From the NCBI GenBank assembly GCA_963558655.1, contig CAUWHJ010000001.1, positions 1 to 64,000 of the forward strand: 64,000 bases of DNA, read 5' to 3'. This document shows, piece by piece, positions 34,551 to 42,170 of this stretch; the first letter of the stretch is position 1; each line of letters begins with the position of its first letter. This DNA is from UMGS1590 sp963558655 (lineage in GTDB: Bacteria > Bacillota > Peptococcia > Peptococcales > Peptococcaceae). A program made the translations under genes and the position numbers. The notes under the pieces were generated by a model that was not told the origin of the DNA, did no database searches, and saw nothing but the letters and a program-made list of their open reading frames with translations.

Positions 34551-34829
34551 ATGACTAAGAATGAAGCACTCGGTATGATCGAAACTAAAGGTTTGGTAGG
34601 GGCTATTGAAGCAGCCGATGCCATGGTAAAAGCTGCAAACGTTACCCTCATTGGTAAAGAATTTGTTGGTGGCGGTCTTGTTACCGTTATGGTTCGTGGC
34701 GACGTTGGCGCTGTAAAGGCTGCTACCGATGCTGGCGCTGCTGCTGCTCAGCGTGTTGGCGAACTGCTCTCCGTACACGTTATTCCACGTCCACACGCAG
34801 AAGTGGAAGACATTCTCCCACAGAAGTAA
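34551..34829 (+). CDS. Canonical BMC-H hexameric shell protein
   Basis: A 92-residue single BMC-domain protein of the EutM/PduA type (ALGMIETKGLVGAIEAADAM, then GLVTVMVRGDVGAVKAATDA; ends in VIPRPHAEVE). It has the strongest ribosome site in the operon (TTTTAGGAGGAAATC), fitting its likely role as the most abundant shell tile. Last gene before the operon terminator. Confidence 0.95.
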   Translation: MTKNEALGMIETKGLVGAIEAADAMVKAANVTLIGKEFVGGGLVTVMVRGDVGAVKAATDAGAAAAQRVGELLSVHVIPRPHAEVEDILPQK

Positions 34830-34903
34830 TTTGCTTATCTGTGTGACGAAGAACAATAAAAACACACCAAACATTCGTTGAACTTAACAGAGAGCTGTTG
34901 TAG

Positions 34904-34942
34904 CGAGTGCATTATTTCGTGAGAAATAATGCACTCGTTTTT
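34904..34942 (+). terminator. Terminator of the BMC operon
   Basis: CGAGTGCATTATTTC (34904-34918) and GAAATAATGCACTCG (34923-34937) pair perfectly over 15 bp around GTGA, then T5. Confidence 0.9.
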
Positions 34943-35026
34943 GCTTTATAATAAAACAAGAGGAAATAAGGCTATGTGAGCACTGGTGCTTTATTGAACG
35001 CTTAACTGTAAAAAAGAATATTCTCA

Positions 35027-35077
35027 TTGACATACATGCAGACTGCATGATACCATATACATGCAAAGTACATGTAT
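35027..35077 (+). promoter_or_regulatory. tetR promoter with two dyads
   Basis: TTGACA (35027-35032), 18 bp, TACCAT (35051-35056). The spacer contains the palindrome CATGCA-GAC-TGCATG (35035-35049), and ATACATG...CATGTAT (35057-35063 and 35071-35077) overlaps the start of transcription. The same half-site ATACATG/CATGTAT appears before the ABC gene at 35771, so it is the likely TetR operator. Confidence 0.6.
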
Positions 35078-35092
35078 ATGGGAGTGAGTTTT

Positions 35093-35716
35093 TTGCCACG
35101 GAATAAATATCCAGAAGAAACTGTTCAAAAAATATTGGATGCTTCTTTGAAATTATTTTTAGAAAAAGGGTATGAGGAAACAACGGTATTAGATATTATA
35201 AGTGAAATGGGCGGACTGACGAGAGGGGCTTTTTACCATCATTTCAAGTCAAAAGAAGAAGTATTTGACGCTTTATGTGAAAAACTTTTTTACGAGAGTA
35301 ATCCTTTTGAGAAAGCAAAAAATCACAAGGAACTGAACGGATTAGAAAAGTTGAAGTTCGTATTAAAAACATCTTTTGATGAAACAGCGCATCATCAGTT
35401 AAGTATGGCCTCCATGCCGCTTATGGGAAGTCCTGCGTTTTTGAAAAAGCTGATTGAAAGTAATCAAGAATTGGCGCCTATGTATCAAGAACTGATCGAG
35501 GAAGGAATACAGGACGGTTCGATTCAATCAGAACAGCCAAGATTGTTAGCAGATTTATTTGTTCTTTTGACGAATTTCTGGTCGATACCTACGATATATC
35601 CCATGACTGATGATGAAGCATGGCAGAAATTTTTAATGATTAAATCGATTTTGGATCATCTAGGGCTTCCTATTATTGATGATGACATTGTCCAGTTATG
35701 TAAAGAACATGCTTAG
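35093..35716 (+). CDS. TetR-family repressor
   Basis: A 207-residue protein with an N-terminal TetR helix-turn-helix (TVQKILDASLKLFLEKGYEE, then GLTRGAFYHHFKSKEEVFD) and a helical ligand domain. TTG at 35093 is preferred (TGGGAGTGAG 6 bases upstream); ATG codons at 35072 and 35078 overlap the putative operator and ribosome site. It is 82 bp upstream of an ABC exporter with a matching operator, so it probably represses that exporter and itself. Codon use is AT-richer than in the BMC operon. Confidence 0.85.
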   Translation: MPRNKYPEETVQKILDASLKLFLEKGYEETTVLDIISEMGGLTRGAFYHHFKSKEEVFDALCEKLFYESNPFEKAKNHKELNGLEKLKFVLKTSFDETAHHQLSMASMPLMGSPAFLKKLIESNQELAPMYQELIEEGIQDGSIQSEQPRLLADLFVLLTNFWSIPTIYPMTDDEAWQKFLMIKSILDHLGLPIIDDDIVQLCKEHA

Positions 35717-35727
35717 TGTTGTAGATG

Positions 35728-35760
35728 AAAATAAGATTGTCGAAAGACAATTTTATTTTT
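35728..35760 (+). terminator. Terminator after tetR
   Basis: AAAATAAGATTGTC (35728-35741) pairs with GACAATTTTATTTT (35746-35759) around GAAA (one mismatch), ending in a T-rich tail. Confidence 0.7.
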
Positions 35761-35770
35761 AACAATATAC

Positions 35771-35787
35771 ATACATGCAACATGTAT
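35771..35787. promoter_or_regulatory. TetR-type operator before the ABC exporter
   Basis: ATACATG-CAA-CATGTAT is a perfect inverted repeat just before the ribosome site AAAAGGAG. The same half-sites, with a 7-bp spacer, occur at 35057-35077. Confidence 0.55.
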
Positions 35788-35798
35788 AAAAGGAGCGA

Positions 35799-37487
35799 AT
35801 GATGAGCACTTATATTAAGAAAAACAAGTTCTTGTTTATTTTAACGATTTTAGCCAGCGTAATCTCTTCTCTGGGATATGTTTTTATGGCTGTTTTGCTT
35901 CAACAACTGTTGGATATTGCTATGGGAAAAGACATCCAGCAATTTATAAGAATGGTTGTATTTTCGATTATTTATTTTGTCGTGTTGGGATTTTTTCTTT
36001 ATTTTCAATCGTTGCTAAGCAAAAAAGTGATTTGTAAAATTATGCTGCAAATTCGTTCGGATGTTTTTCGAGGAACAATCAATCACAATATAGAAGAGTT
36101 TGAAACGAAGAATACCGCTGATTATATATCTATCGTTACAAATGATGTGAAAATGCTGGAGGACAATTTTTTACTTCCATTGTTTGAAGTGGTTCAATAT
36201 ACAGTTATTTTTACTGCTTCTTTCATATTGATGATTTATTTTGATATTGTCGTCACAATTTGTGTCATGGTAGCGATTGCAGTAATGTTTCTTGTTCCCA
36301 GCCTGTTGGGCGGAACGCTGGAAAAAAGGCAGAATACGTTTTCTTCGAAATTGGCCGCGTTCACAGTCCAATTAAAAGATATTCTGTCTGGATTTGAAAT
36401 CATCAAATCATACTCTATGTCAAAAACCGTGATACAACGATTTGATAAAGCAAATACTGAAACAGTCAATTCAAAATACAGCGTTGACAGATTACTTGCA
36501 TTAAATGAGGGACTTTCTGCTTTTCTGGCTCTTATGGTTCAAATTGTGGTTTTATTTCTATCTGCTTATTTTATTATCACAGGCCGCATAACAGTAGGAA
36601 CTCTATTAGGCATGGTGCAGGTAAGCAGTAATCTGGCCAATCCTCTTATTATGATATTTACAAACATTCCTAAAATGAAAAGCGTTCGTCCTATTGTAGA
36701 AAAACTGGAGACCATATCAAGGTATTCCATCGCGCAACCACAAAAAGAAAGTGTAGCTACCTATGAATCGCAGATAAGTGCAAAGAAGTTGTCTTTTTCC
36801 TATGATGGGAATACAGAGGTATTGAGCGGAGTTGACTGCCTTATTGAAAAAGGGAAGAAATACGTGATTGTTGGAAAAAGCGGTTGTGGAAAAAGTACCC
36901 TGATTAAGCTCTTATCTGGTTATTACTCTTTCTATAAAGGCGAAATTTTATATGATAATACGGAACTCCATAAGCTGGATAAAGATAGTGTGGTTCAGCT
37001 TTCTTCAATCATTCATCAAAATATTTATATGTTTGACGAAACGATCTATGATAATATCTGTTTACATGAACATTATCCGAAGGAACAAGTTGAAAAAGCC
37101 ATAAACGACAGCGGACTGACCGAATTTATATCTGAGCTTCCAACCGGCTTGCACTATCGGGTGGGAGAAAACGGGGCGAATCTCTCTGGTGGGCAAAAAC
37201 AAAGAATTGCGGTTGCGCGTGCTTTAATCAGAAATAAACCTATTCTGATATTAGACGAGGGTACATCTGCTATTGATATGCAGACAGCCTATGATATTGA
37301 AAATAGATTATTAAAAATGGAGGGCTTAACGCTCATAACGATTACGCATCATTTAGAACAAAATTTGTTGGATAAGTACGACGAAATCTTCTATATGGAA
37401 AATGGTCATATTAAAGAAAGAGGGCGTTTTAAACAGCTTGTCAATACACCTTCTTGTTTTGCTGAGTATTTTCGTTTAAAGAAATAG
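35799..37487 (+). CDS. ABC exporter, fused membrane and ATPase domains
   Basis: A 562-residue half-transporter that should dimerise. Six membrane segments lie in residues about 10-300. The nucleotide-binding domain has Walker A VGKSGCGKSTL, signature LSGGQKQRIAVARAL, Walker B ILILDEGTSAID (catalytic Glu present) and switch His in TITHHLEQ. Two adjacent ATG codons (35799, 35802) share one ribosome site. With the TetR gene it forms a self-contained drug/toxin or peptide exporter unit. Specificity unknown. Confidence 0.9.
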   Translation: MMSTYIKKNKFLFILTILASVISSLGYVFMAVLLQQLLDIAMGKDIQQFIRMVVFSIIYFVVLGFFLYFQSLLSKKVICKIMLQIRSDVFRGTINHNIEEFETKNTADYISIVTNDVKMLEDNFLLPLFEVVQYTVIFTASFILMIYFDIVVTICVMVAIAVMFLVPSLLGGTLEKRQNTFSSKLAAFTVQLKDILSGFEIIKSYSMSKTVIQRFDKANTETVNSKYSVDRLLALNEGLSAFLALMVQIVVLFLSAYFIITGRITVGTLLGMVQVSSNLANPLIMIFTNIPKMKSVRPIVEKLETISRYSIAQPQKESVATYESQISAKKLSFSYDGNTEVLSGVDCLIEKGKKYVIVGKSGCGKSTLIKLLSGYYSFYKGEILYDNTELHKLDKDSVVQLSSIIHQNIYMFDETIYDNICLHEHYPKEQVEKAINDSGLTEFISELPTGLHYRVGENGANLSGGQKQRIAVARALIRNKPILILDEGTSAIDMQTAYDIENRLLKMEGLTLITITHHLEQNLLDKYDEIFYMENGHIKERGRFKQLVNTPSCFAEYFRLKK

Positions 37488-37608
37488 AGGGCAGCGGAAA
37501 GATTTTCAAAAATCCTCGCAGGTCTTTTTTGATTTTTGGGTTTGCGTGAATAAACAATGTTCTTTGTTTATATATCATGTTTCTCATGGATGATTTAGGC
37601 AAAATAAA

Positions 37609-37638
37609 ACGGCGGTTTTGATTTCTCAAGACCGCCGT
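37609..37638. terminator. Terminator between ABC exporter and radical SAM genes
   Basis: ACGGCGGT (37609-37616) and ACCGCCGT (37631-37638). On the minus strand the stem is followed by TTTTATTTTG, so it mainly serves the radical SAM genes. Confidence 0.65.
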
Positions 37639-37693
37639 ATATTCAATATGTAGTTTGTGAGGAATCTATTTTACCGTTGTTTGCAACAGTGAT

Positions 37694-38575
37694 TTATCCC
37701 AAAGATTTTAAGCTGCTGCGATATGCAGCCATGTCTTCTTCGCTAACAGTATCAAGAATGTGCTGCAATTCGCTAATCACCTTATTCTTTTCTTTTGGAA
37801 GAAAAGCTGTCACTGGATAATAATTGGATGATGAATTGGCAAGGAGATGCGTGCGGATTTCTAAGTGTTCGATAAAGATCTGTAATTCTCTTATCCGCTC
37901 TTTTTCTCCGGCTGGTATAAATTCTCCACGGGCTGCCATCTCATACAGTTCAGTACCGGGGAAAAGCGTTAATGCATCTACCGAAATAAGATATGGATGG
38001 AGTTGGTTGAACAGTTTGGCGCTGTTAAGTGCATTTCTAAAGCCATTTCCTTTTCCGGCAAGGCCTGTCATGTAGACAAAGTAATACTCGATACCAGCTT
38101 CGTCTAATTTACGGCACTGTTCTAAAATATCTTCTGCTGTGTAGCCTTTATTTGCCAGTGCCAGCGTCATATTATCGCCACTTTCAGTTCCAATACTCAG
38201 ACCGTTGATTCCTGCTGCGCGCAGCTTTTTCAGCTGCCAAACTTCTTTGTTTTTTATATCTCGGATGCTTGAAAACATTGCCATCGACTGACACTTTATT
38301 AAGTAGTCCCGAACTGTTAAAGCGCGAAGTCTTAAATTTTCATAGCTCATGGCAAAGGGGTTTGCACCCGTCCAGAAAATTCTTCTGGCGTTGGGTTGAT
38401 AGGTTTTTATCTCGGCTAAGTCCTCCTCAAATTCCTTCATAGGCGATAGTCGAAAACATTCATGCTTATAAAGGTTGCAAAATCGACATTGTCGATAGGT
38501 GCAACCAGACGTTGCCTGTATGATAACGGAATAAGCTTCATAAGGTGGACGCCATGTTCTTCCTGTAAAATGCAA
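37694..38575 (-). CDS. Radical SAM protein, paralogue A
   Basis: A 293-residue radical SAM enzyme with the cluster motif C-x4-C-x2-C in GCTYRQCRFCNLY, preceded by TWRPPYEAYSVIIQ. The TTG start is supported by alignment with the paralogue at 38589 (TTG-CAT-TTT-ACA-GGA against ATG-CAC-TAT-ACA-GGA) and by GGAGG upstream. A TIM-barrel-type pattern follows (IFWTGANPFAMS, GLSIGTESGDN). No extra cluster motif. Reaction unknown. It follows paralogue B by 13 bp. Confidence 0.88.
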   Translation of the reverse strand: MHFTGRTWRPPYEAYSVIIQATSGCTYRQCRFCNLYKHECFRLSPMKEFEEDLAEIKTYQPNARRIFWTGANPFAMSYENLRLRALTVRDYLIKCQSMAMFSSIRDIKNKEVWQLKKLRAAGINGLSIGTESGDNMTLALANKGYTAEDILEQCRKLDEAGIEYYFVYMTGLAGKGNGFRNALNSAKLFNQLHPYLISVDALTLFPGTELYEMAARGEFIPAGEKERIRELQIFIEHLEIRTHLLANSSSNYYPVTAFLPKEKNKVISELQHILDTVSEEDMAAYRSSLKSLG

Positions 38576-38588
38576 AGTGATCCTCCAG

Positions 38589-39488
38589 TTATAGGTGTTT
38601 TAGATTTTGGCGGTAGTGGCGCAGTGTTTCTTCGCTGACGGTTGCAATGATTTTGTCTAGCGTGTCCAACAATTTTTGTTTGTCACGGGGGAGTGTACCC
38701 ATAATCTGAAAAGCATTAGATGCTCCCAATGCGCCAAATATCGTAGGAATGGTCAAATGTTCAATCAGGGTTCGTATTTCTCTATATTTTTCCAGTTCAC
38801 CTTCTTCTGTCCAATTTCCATTTTGAATCTCTTGATAAAGTTCAGAATCGGGATAGATCGTAAGCATATTTGCACCTATTATGGTGGGATGGAGTTGATT
38901 GCAAACTTTTGCTGTTGCTTTGGCACCAAGCTCACCGCGGCCTGCCCCGGATATACTGGTAAGGTAGAAAAAGTTGTAATGAATGCCTGCGCGTTCAAGA
39001 CGTTTGCATTGAGTTACAATATCGGTAGAAAGATAACCTTTGTTCATAAATTGCAAAGCCTCATCGTCGCCGGTTTCAATGCCAATTGTCAGGCCATCAT
39101 AGCCTGCCTGGTGAAGTGTAGCAAGTTCTGCATCTGTCTTTGGGGTAATGTCAGTAATACGGGCAAAACTTCCAATTGTTTTGCAATCTGGAAGGTATTT
39201 ATGAATCAGATCTGCAATGGCCATCAATCGTTCAAACGTTAAGACAAAAGGATTTGCCCCAGTAAGAAAGATGCGGTTCAATCCGAGATTTTTCTGGTGC
39301 TTTATGGCGTTTGCCGCTTCTTGTAAATCGGCTTCAATATCTTCCAACGGAGACATTCTGAATAAGAAAGGCAAATCGTTATAAAGTGTGCAGAATTTGC
39401 ATTTATGGTGTGTACATCCTGCTGTTGCTTCCAACAGTAGGGAGGATGCCTCATAAGGGGGCCTCCATATTGTTCCTGTATAGTGCAT
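38589..39488 (-). CDS. Radical SAM protein, paralogue B
   Basis: A 299-residue radical SAM enzyme, cluster motif in GCTHHKCKFCTLY after IWRPPYEASSLLLE. ATG at 39488 follows GGAGGAAATTCT; extending further upstream would cross the promoter and palindrome shared with the HxlR gene. Landmarks parallel paralogue A (IFLTGANPFVLT, GLTIGIETGDD). The pair is transcribed divergently from an HxlR regulator, probably its controller. Catalysed reaction unknown. Confidence 0.9.
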   Translation of the reverse strand: MHYTGTIWRPPYEASSLLLEATAGCTHHKCKFCTLYNDLPFLFRMSPLEDIEADLQEAANAIKHQKNLGLNRIFLTGANPFVLTFERLMAIADLIHKYLPDCKTIGSFARITDITPKTDAELATLHQAGYDGLTIGIETGDDEALQFMNKGYLSTDIVTQCKRLERAGIHYNFFYLTSISGAGRGELGAKATAKVCNQLHPTIIGANMLTIYPDSELYQEIQNGNWTEEGELEKYREIRTLIEHLTIPTIFGALGASNAFQIMGTLPRDKQKLLDTLDKIIATVSEETLRHYRQNLKHL

Positions 39489-39533
39489 AGAATTTCCTCC
39501 TTTACACGAATTATAGCATTGTACACCAATTTG

Positions 39534-39550
39534 AAAAGTACGGTACTTTT
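39534..39550. promoter_or_regulatory. Perfect palindrome, candidate HxlR operator
   Basis: AAAAGTAC-G-GTACTTTT, a perfect 17-bp palindrome in the 126-bp divergent region. It overlaps the -35 region of the minus-strand radical SAM promoter (whose -10 reads TGC-TATAAT at about 39510-39515) and lies 11 bp upstream of the hxlR -35 box. Confidence 0.6.
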
Positions 39551-39560
39551 TTGTAGTACA

Positions 39561-39589
39561 TTGAAATATCAAGGTATGCGAATTATAAT
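39561..39589 (+). promoter_or_regulatory. Promoter of the hxlR-like gene
   Basis: TTGAAA (39561-39566), 17 bp, TATAAT (39584-39589). Confidence 0.7.
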
Positions 39590-39614
39590 GGCGAAGAAGG
39601 AGGCGTGAAGAATC

Positions 39615-39947
39615 ATGCGAAAAACCGAACGAGCGATTGAGCGATGCAAAACAATTTCTACCATTCAAAAGCTATTGGGTGGAAAATGGAAGATAGAGAT
39701 TCTATATTATATTGCGATTCAGGATATTCATAGATTTGGCGAACTTCGACGACAGATTGGAGAGATTACAGATTCTTCTCTTACAAAGCAACTTCGCGAA
39801 TTGGAAGCCGATGGTTTCTTGATTCGGCATGATTATCATGAAATTCCGCCCAGGGTAGAATATACGCTCACAGATTTGGGTACGAGCTTTATTGCAGTAT
39901 TGGAATTTATGAAAGAGTGGGGCGACAAGAATCTGAAACTTGACTAA
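39615..39947 (+). CDS. HxlR-family regulator
   Basis: A 110-residue winged-helix protein with the HxlR pattern: LLGGKWKIEILYYI, FGELRRQIGEITDSSLTKQL and a wing ending RVEYTLTDLG. HxlR-family proteins often respond to redox or electrophile stress through a cysteine. Here the only Cys is C11, near the N terminus, which is where redox-sensing HxlR members place it. Divergent from the radical SAM pair, with a palindrome between. Confidence 0.88.
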   Translation: MRKTERAIERCKTISTIQKLLGGKWKIEILYYIAIQDIHRFGELRRQIGEITDSSLTKQLRELEADGFLIRHDYHEIPPRVEYTLTDLGTSFIAVLEFMKEWGDKNLKLD

Positions 39948-40109
39948 AATATATTATGATGGCATAAATTGCAGGTTGATTTTGTCTTTTCTTAGATGCT
40001 TTCAGTGAAGGAAAAAACGTCTGAGATGGTCGAAATAGTGGGAGTGTGTTAAGCAGAAATTTAGCGCCGAGAGATAAAAGACTTTGAAGGCGAAAAAGCC
40101 CCCTTAAAT

Positions 40110-40138
40110 TTGATAGAAACGCCGTTTTATGGTATAAT
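40110..40138 (+). promoter_or_regulatory. Promoter of gyrBA
   Basis: TTGATA (40110-40115), 17 bp, TATAAT (40133-40138), about 90 bp before the GTG start. The leader contains GGG...GCCC followed by T6 at about 40168-40193, possibly a weak attenuator. Confidence 0.65.
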
Positions 40139-40226
40139 TAGAGCATAACATGAATCCACTTATCCAAGGGTCGTCATTATGGCCCGTTTTTTATTTGCAT
40201 TTCTATCTATTGAAAGGAGATTGTCT

Positions 40227-42161
40227 GTGTCAGAAACAAAGGTAGAAACCCAATACACCGGCGAGCAAATCGAGGTCCTTGAGGGTCTTGAGCCTGTTCG
40301 TGTGCGTCCGGGGATGTACATCGGCACCACGGACAGTGCTGGTCTGCATCATTTGGTCAACGAAATTGTTGACAACTCCATCGACGAGGCGCTGGCTGGT
40401 TATGGGAAGTTCATTGATGTGATTATTGAACCGGATGATTCCATTACCGTGCGTGACCAAGGGCGTGGGATTCCGATTGATATGCATCCAAAGATGCACA
40501 AACCAACCCTGGAGGTTGTTATGACGGTGCTGCACGCCGGTGGGAAATTTGGCGGCGGCGGTTATAAAGTGAGTGGTGGTTTGCACGGCGTTGGTATGAG
40601 CGTTGTGAACGCGCTTTCAAAAGAAATGGACGCGGAAGTACGTCGTGGCGGCAAGGTGTATCGCCAAACGTATGCATATGGTAAGACGACCAGTGAGGTC
40701 ACTGTGGTAGGCAGCTGCGATGAACAGGACACCGGAACAACGATTCATTTCAAGCCGGATGAAACCATTTTCAAGGAAGGCACGGTCTATGATTTTCAGA
40801 CCATTGCCAAGCGTTTGTCGGAGCTTTCTTTCCTTAACAAAGGGATTCAGTTGACGCTGGAAGACAAGCGTGAAGGAAAAGAGAAAAAAGAAACCTTTGT
40901 GCACCCTAACGGCATCAGCGAATTTGTGCCATTCTTGAATCGCAACAGAAAACCGCTGCATAAAGATGTTGTGATTTTTGAAAAAGAAAAAGACAATGTC
41001 ATTGTTGATGTGGCCATGCAGTTTACGGATTCGTATACAGAAAGCATTTACAGCTACACCAACAACATTCATACTCAGGAAGGCGGCACGCATGAGTTTG
41101 GCTTTAAGACTGCGTTGACCCGCTCCATCAACGAGTATGCCCGCCGTATGAAACTGCTGAAGGAGAAAGAGGATAACCTTCAGGGCGAGGACATTCGCGA
41201 AGGGTTGACTGCTGTTATTTCCGTGAAGGTGCCAAATCCTCAGTTTGAAGGGCAGACCAAGACCAAGCTCGGCAACAGCGAAGTGCGTGGTATTGTGGAC
41301 ACCATCACCGGCGAAGCGGTGAGTATTTATCTGGAAGAACATCCAGCCGAAGCCAAAAAGATTGTTGATAAATCGGTAAAAGCGGCGCGTGCTCGCGAAG
41401 CTGCCCGCAAGGCGCGCGAAATGACACGTCGCAAGAATGCGCTTGAAAGCACGAGCCTGCCTGGGAAATTGGCAGACTGCTCAGTGGCTGATCCGGCGTT
41501 TAGCGAACTGTTTATTGTCGAGGGGAATTCCGCAGGTGGTTCTGCTGTGGATGGGCGTGATCGCCGTTATCAGGCGATTTTGCCACTGCGCGGGAAAATC
41601 CTCAATGTAGAAAAGGCACGCTTAGACCGCATCTTATCTTCGGAAGAAATCCGTAATTTGATTACAGCAATCGGCACAGGGATTGGCGACCAGTTTGATG
41701 TGTCTAAAGCGCGTTATCATAAAATCATCATCATGACCGATGCCGATGTCGATGGCGCCCACATTCGCACGCTGCTGTTGACGCTGCTTTATCGTTATAT
41801 GCGTCCGCTGATTGAAGCCGGCTATGTGTACATTGCCTGCCCACCACTGTATAGTGTGAAGCGTGGCAAGAAGAAACATTATCTTTATGATGATAAAGCG
41901 TTGCAGGAGTTACTCGCTTCGGAAGGCAAAGACATTGACACCGCCAAAGGCATTCAACGTTACAAAGGGCTTGGTGAAATGAACCCAGAAGAGCTTTGGG
42001 AAACAACCATGAATAACGAAAACCGTATTCTGCTCAAGGTGACGTTGGATGATGCCTTGGCAGCCGACGATGTGTTCTCGATCCTTATGGGTGAACGCGT
42101 TGAACCACGCCGTGAATTTATCACAGCCAATGCGCGCTATGTGACCAATCTTGATATTTAA
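40227..42161 (+). CDS. gyrB: DNA gyrase subunit B
   Basis: A 644-residue GyrB: GHKL ATPase with EIVDNSIDEALAGYG and GGLHGVGMSVVNALS, a transducer domain, and the TOPRIM region (SELFIVEGNSAGGSA with E of the EGNSAGG motif, and IIMTDADVDGAHI). It ends with the usual RRxFI motif (PRREFITANA). GTG at 40227 follows AAAGGAG; an upstream in-frame ATG at 40179 would add a non-family tail. Forms with gyrA (10-bp gap) the essential A2B2 supercoiling enzyme. Confidence 0.97.
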   Translation: MSETKVETQYTGEQIEVLEGLEPVRVRPGMYIGTTDSAGLHHLVNEIVDNSIDEALAGYGKFIDVIIEPDDSITVRDQGRGIPIDMHPKMHKPTLEVVMTVLHAGGKFGGGGYKVSGGLHGVGMSVVNALSKEMDAEVRRGGKVYRQTYAYGKTTSEVTVVGSCDEQDTGTTIHFKPDETIFKEGTVYDFQTIAKRLSELSFLNKGIQLTLEDKREGKEKKETFVHPNGISEFVPFLNRNRKPLHKDVVIFEKEKDNVIVDVAMQFTDSYTESIYSYTNNIHTQEGGTHEFGFKTALTRSINEYARRMKLLKEKEDNLQGEDIREGLTAVISVKVPNPQFEGQTKTKLGNSEVRGIVDTITGEAVSIYLEEHPAEAKKIVDKSVKAARAREAARKAREMTRRKNALESTSLPGKLADCSVADPAFSELFIVEGNSAGGSAVDGRDRRYQAILPLRGKILNVEKARLDRILSSEEIRNLITAIGTGIGDQFDVSKARYHKIIIMTDADVDGAHIRTLLLTLLYRYMRPLIEAGYVYIACPPLYSVKRGKKKHYLYDDKALQELLASEGKDIDTAKGIQRYKGLGEMNPEELWETTMNNENRILLKVTLDDALAADDVFSILMGERVEPRREFITANARYVTNLDI

Positions 42162-42170
42162 GGAGGGCCT

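Noticed and set aside
40139..40226. Riboswitch or T-box in the gyrB leader
   Set aside because: Only a short GGG/GCCC stem with a T-run is present; no T-box or known riboswitch motif.
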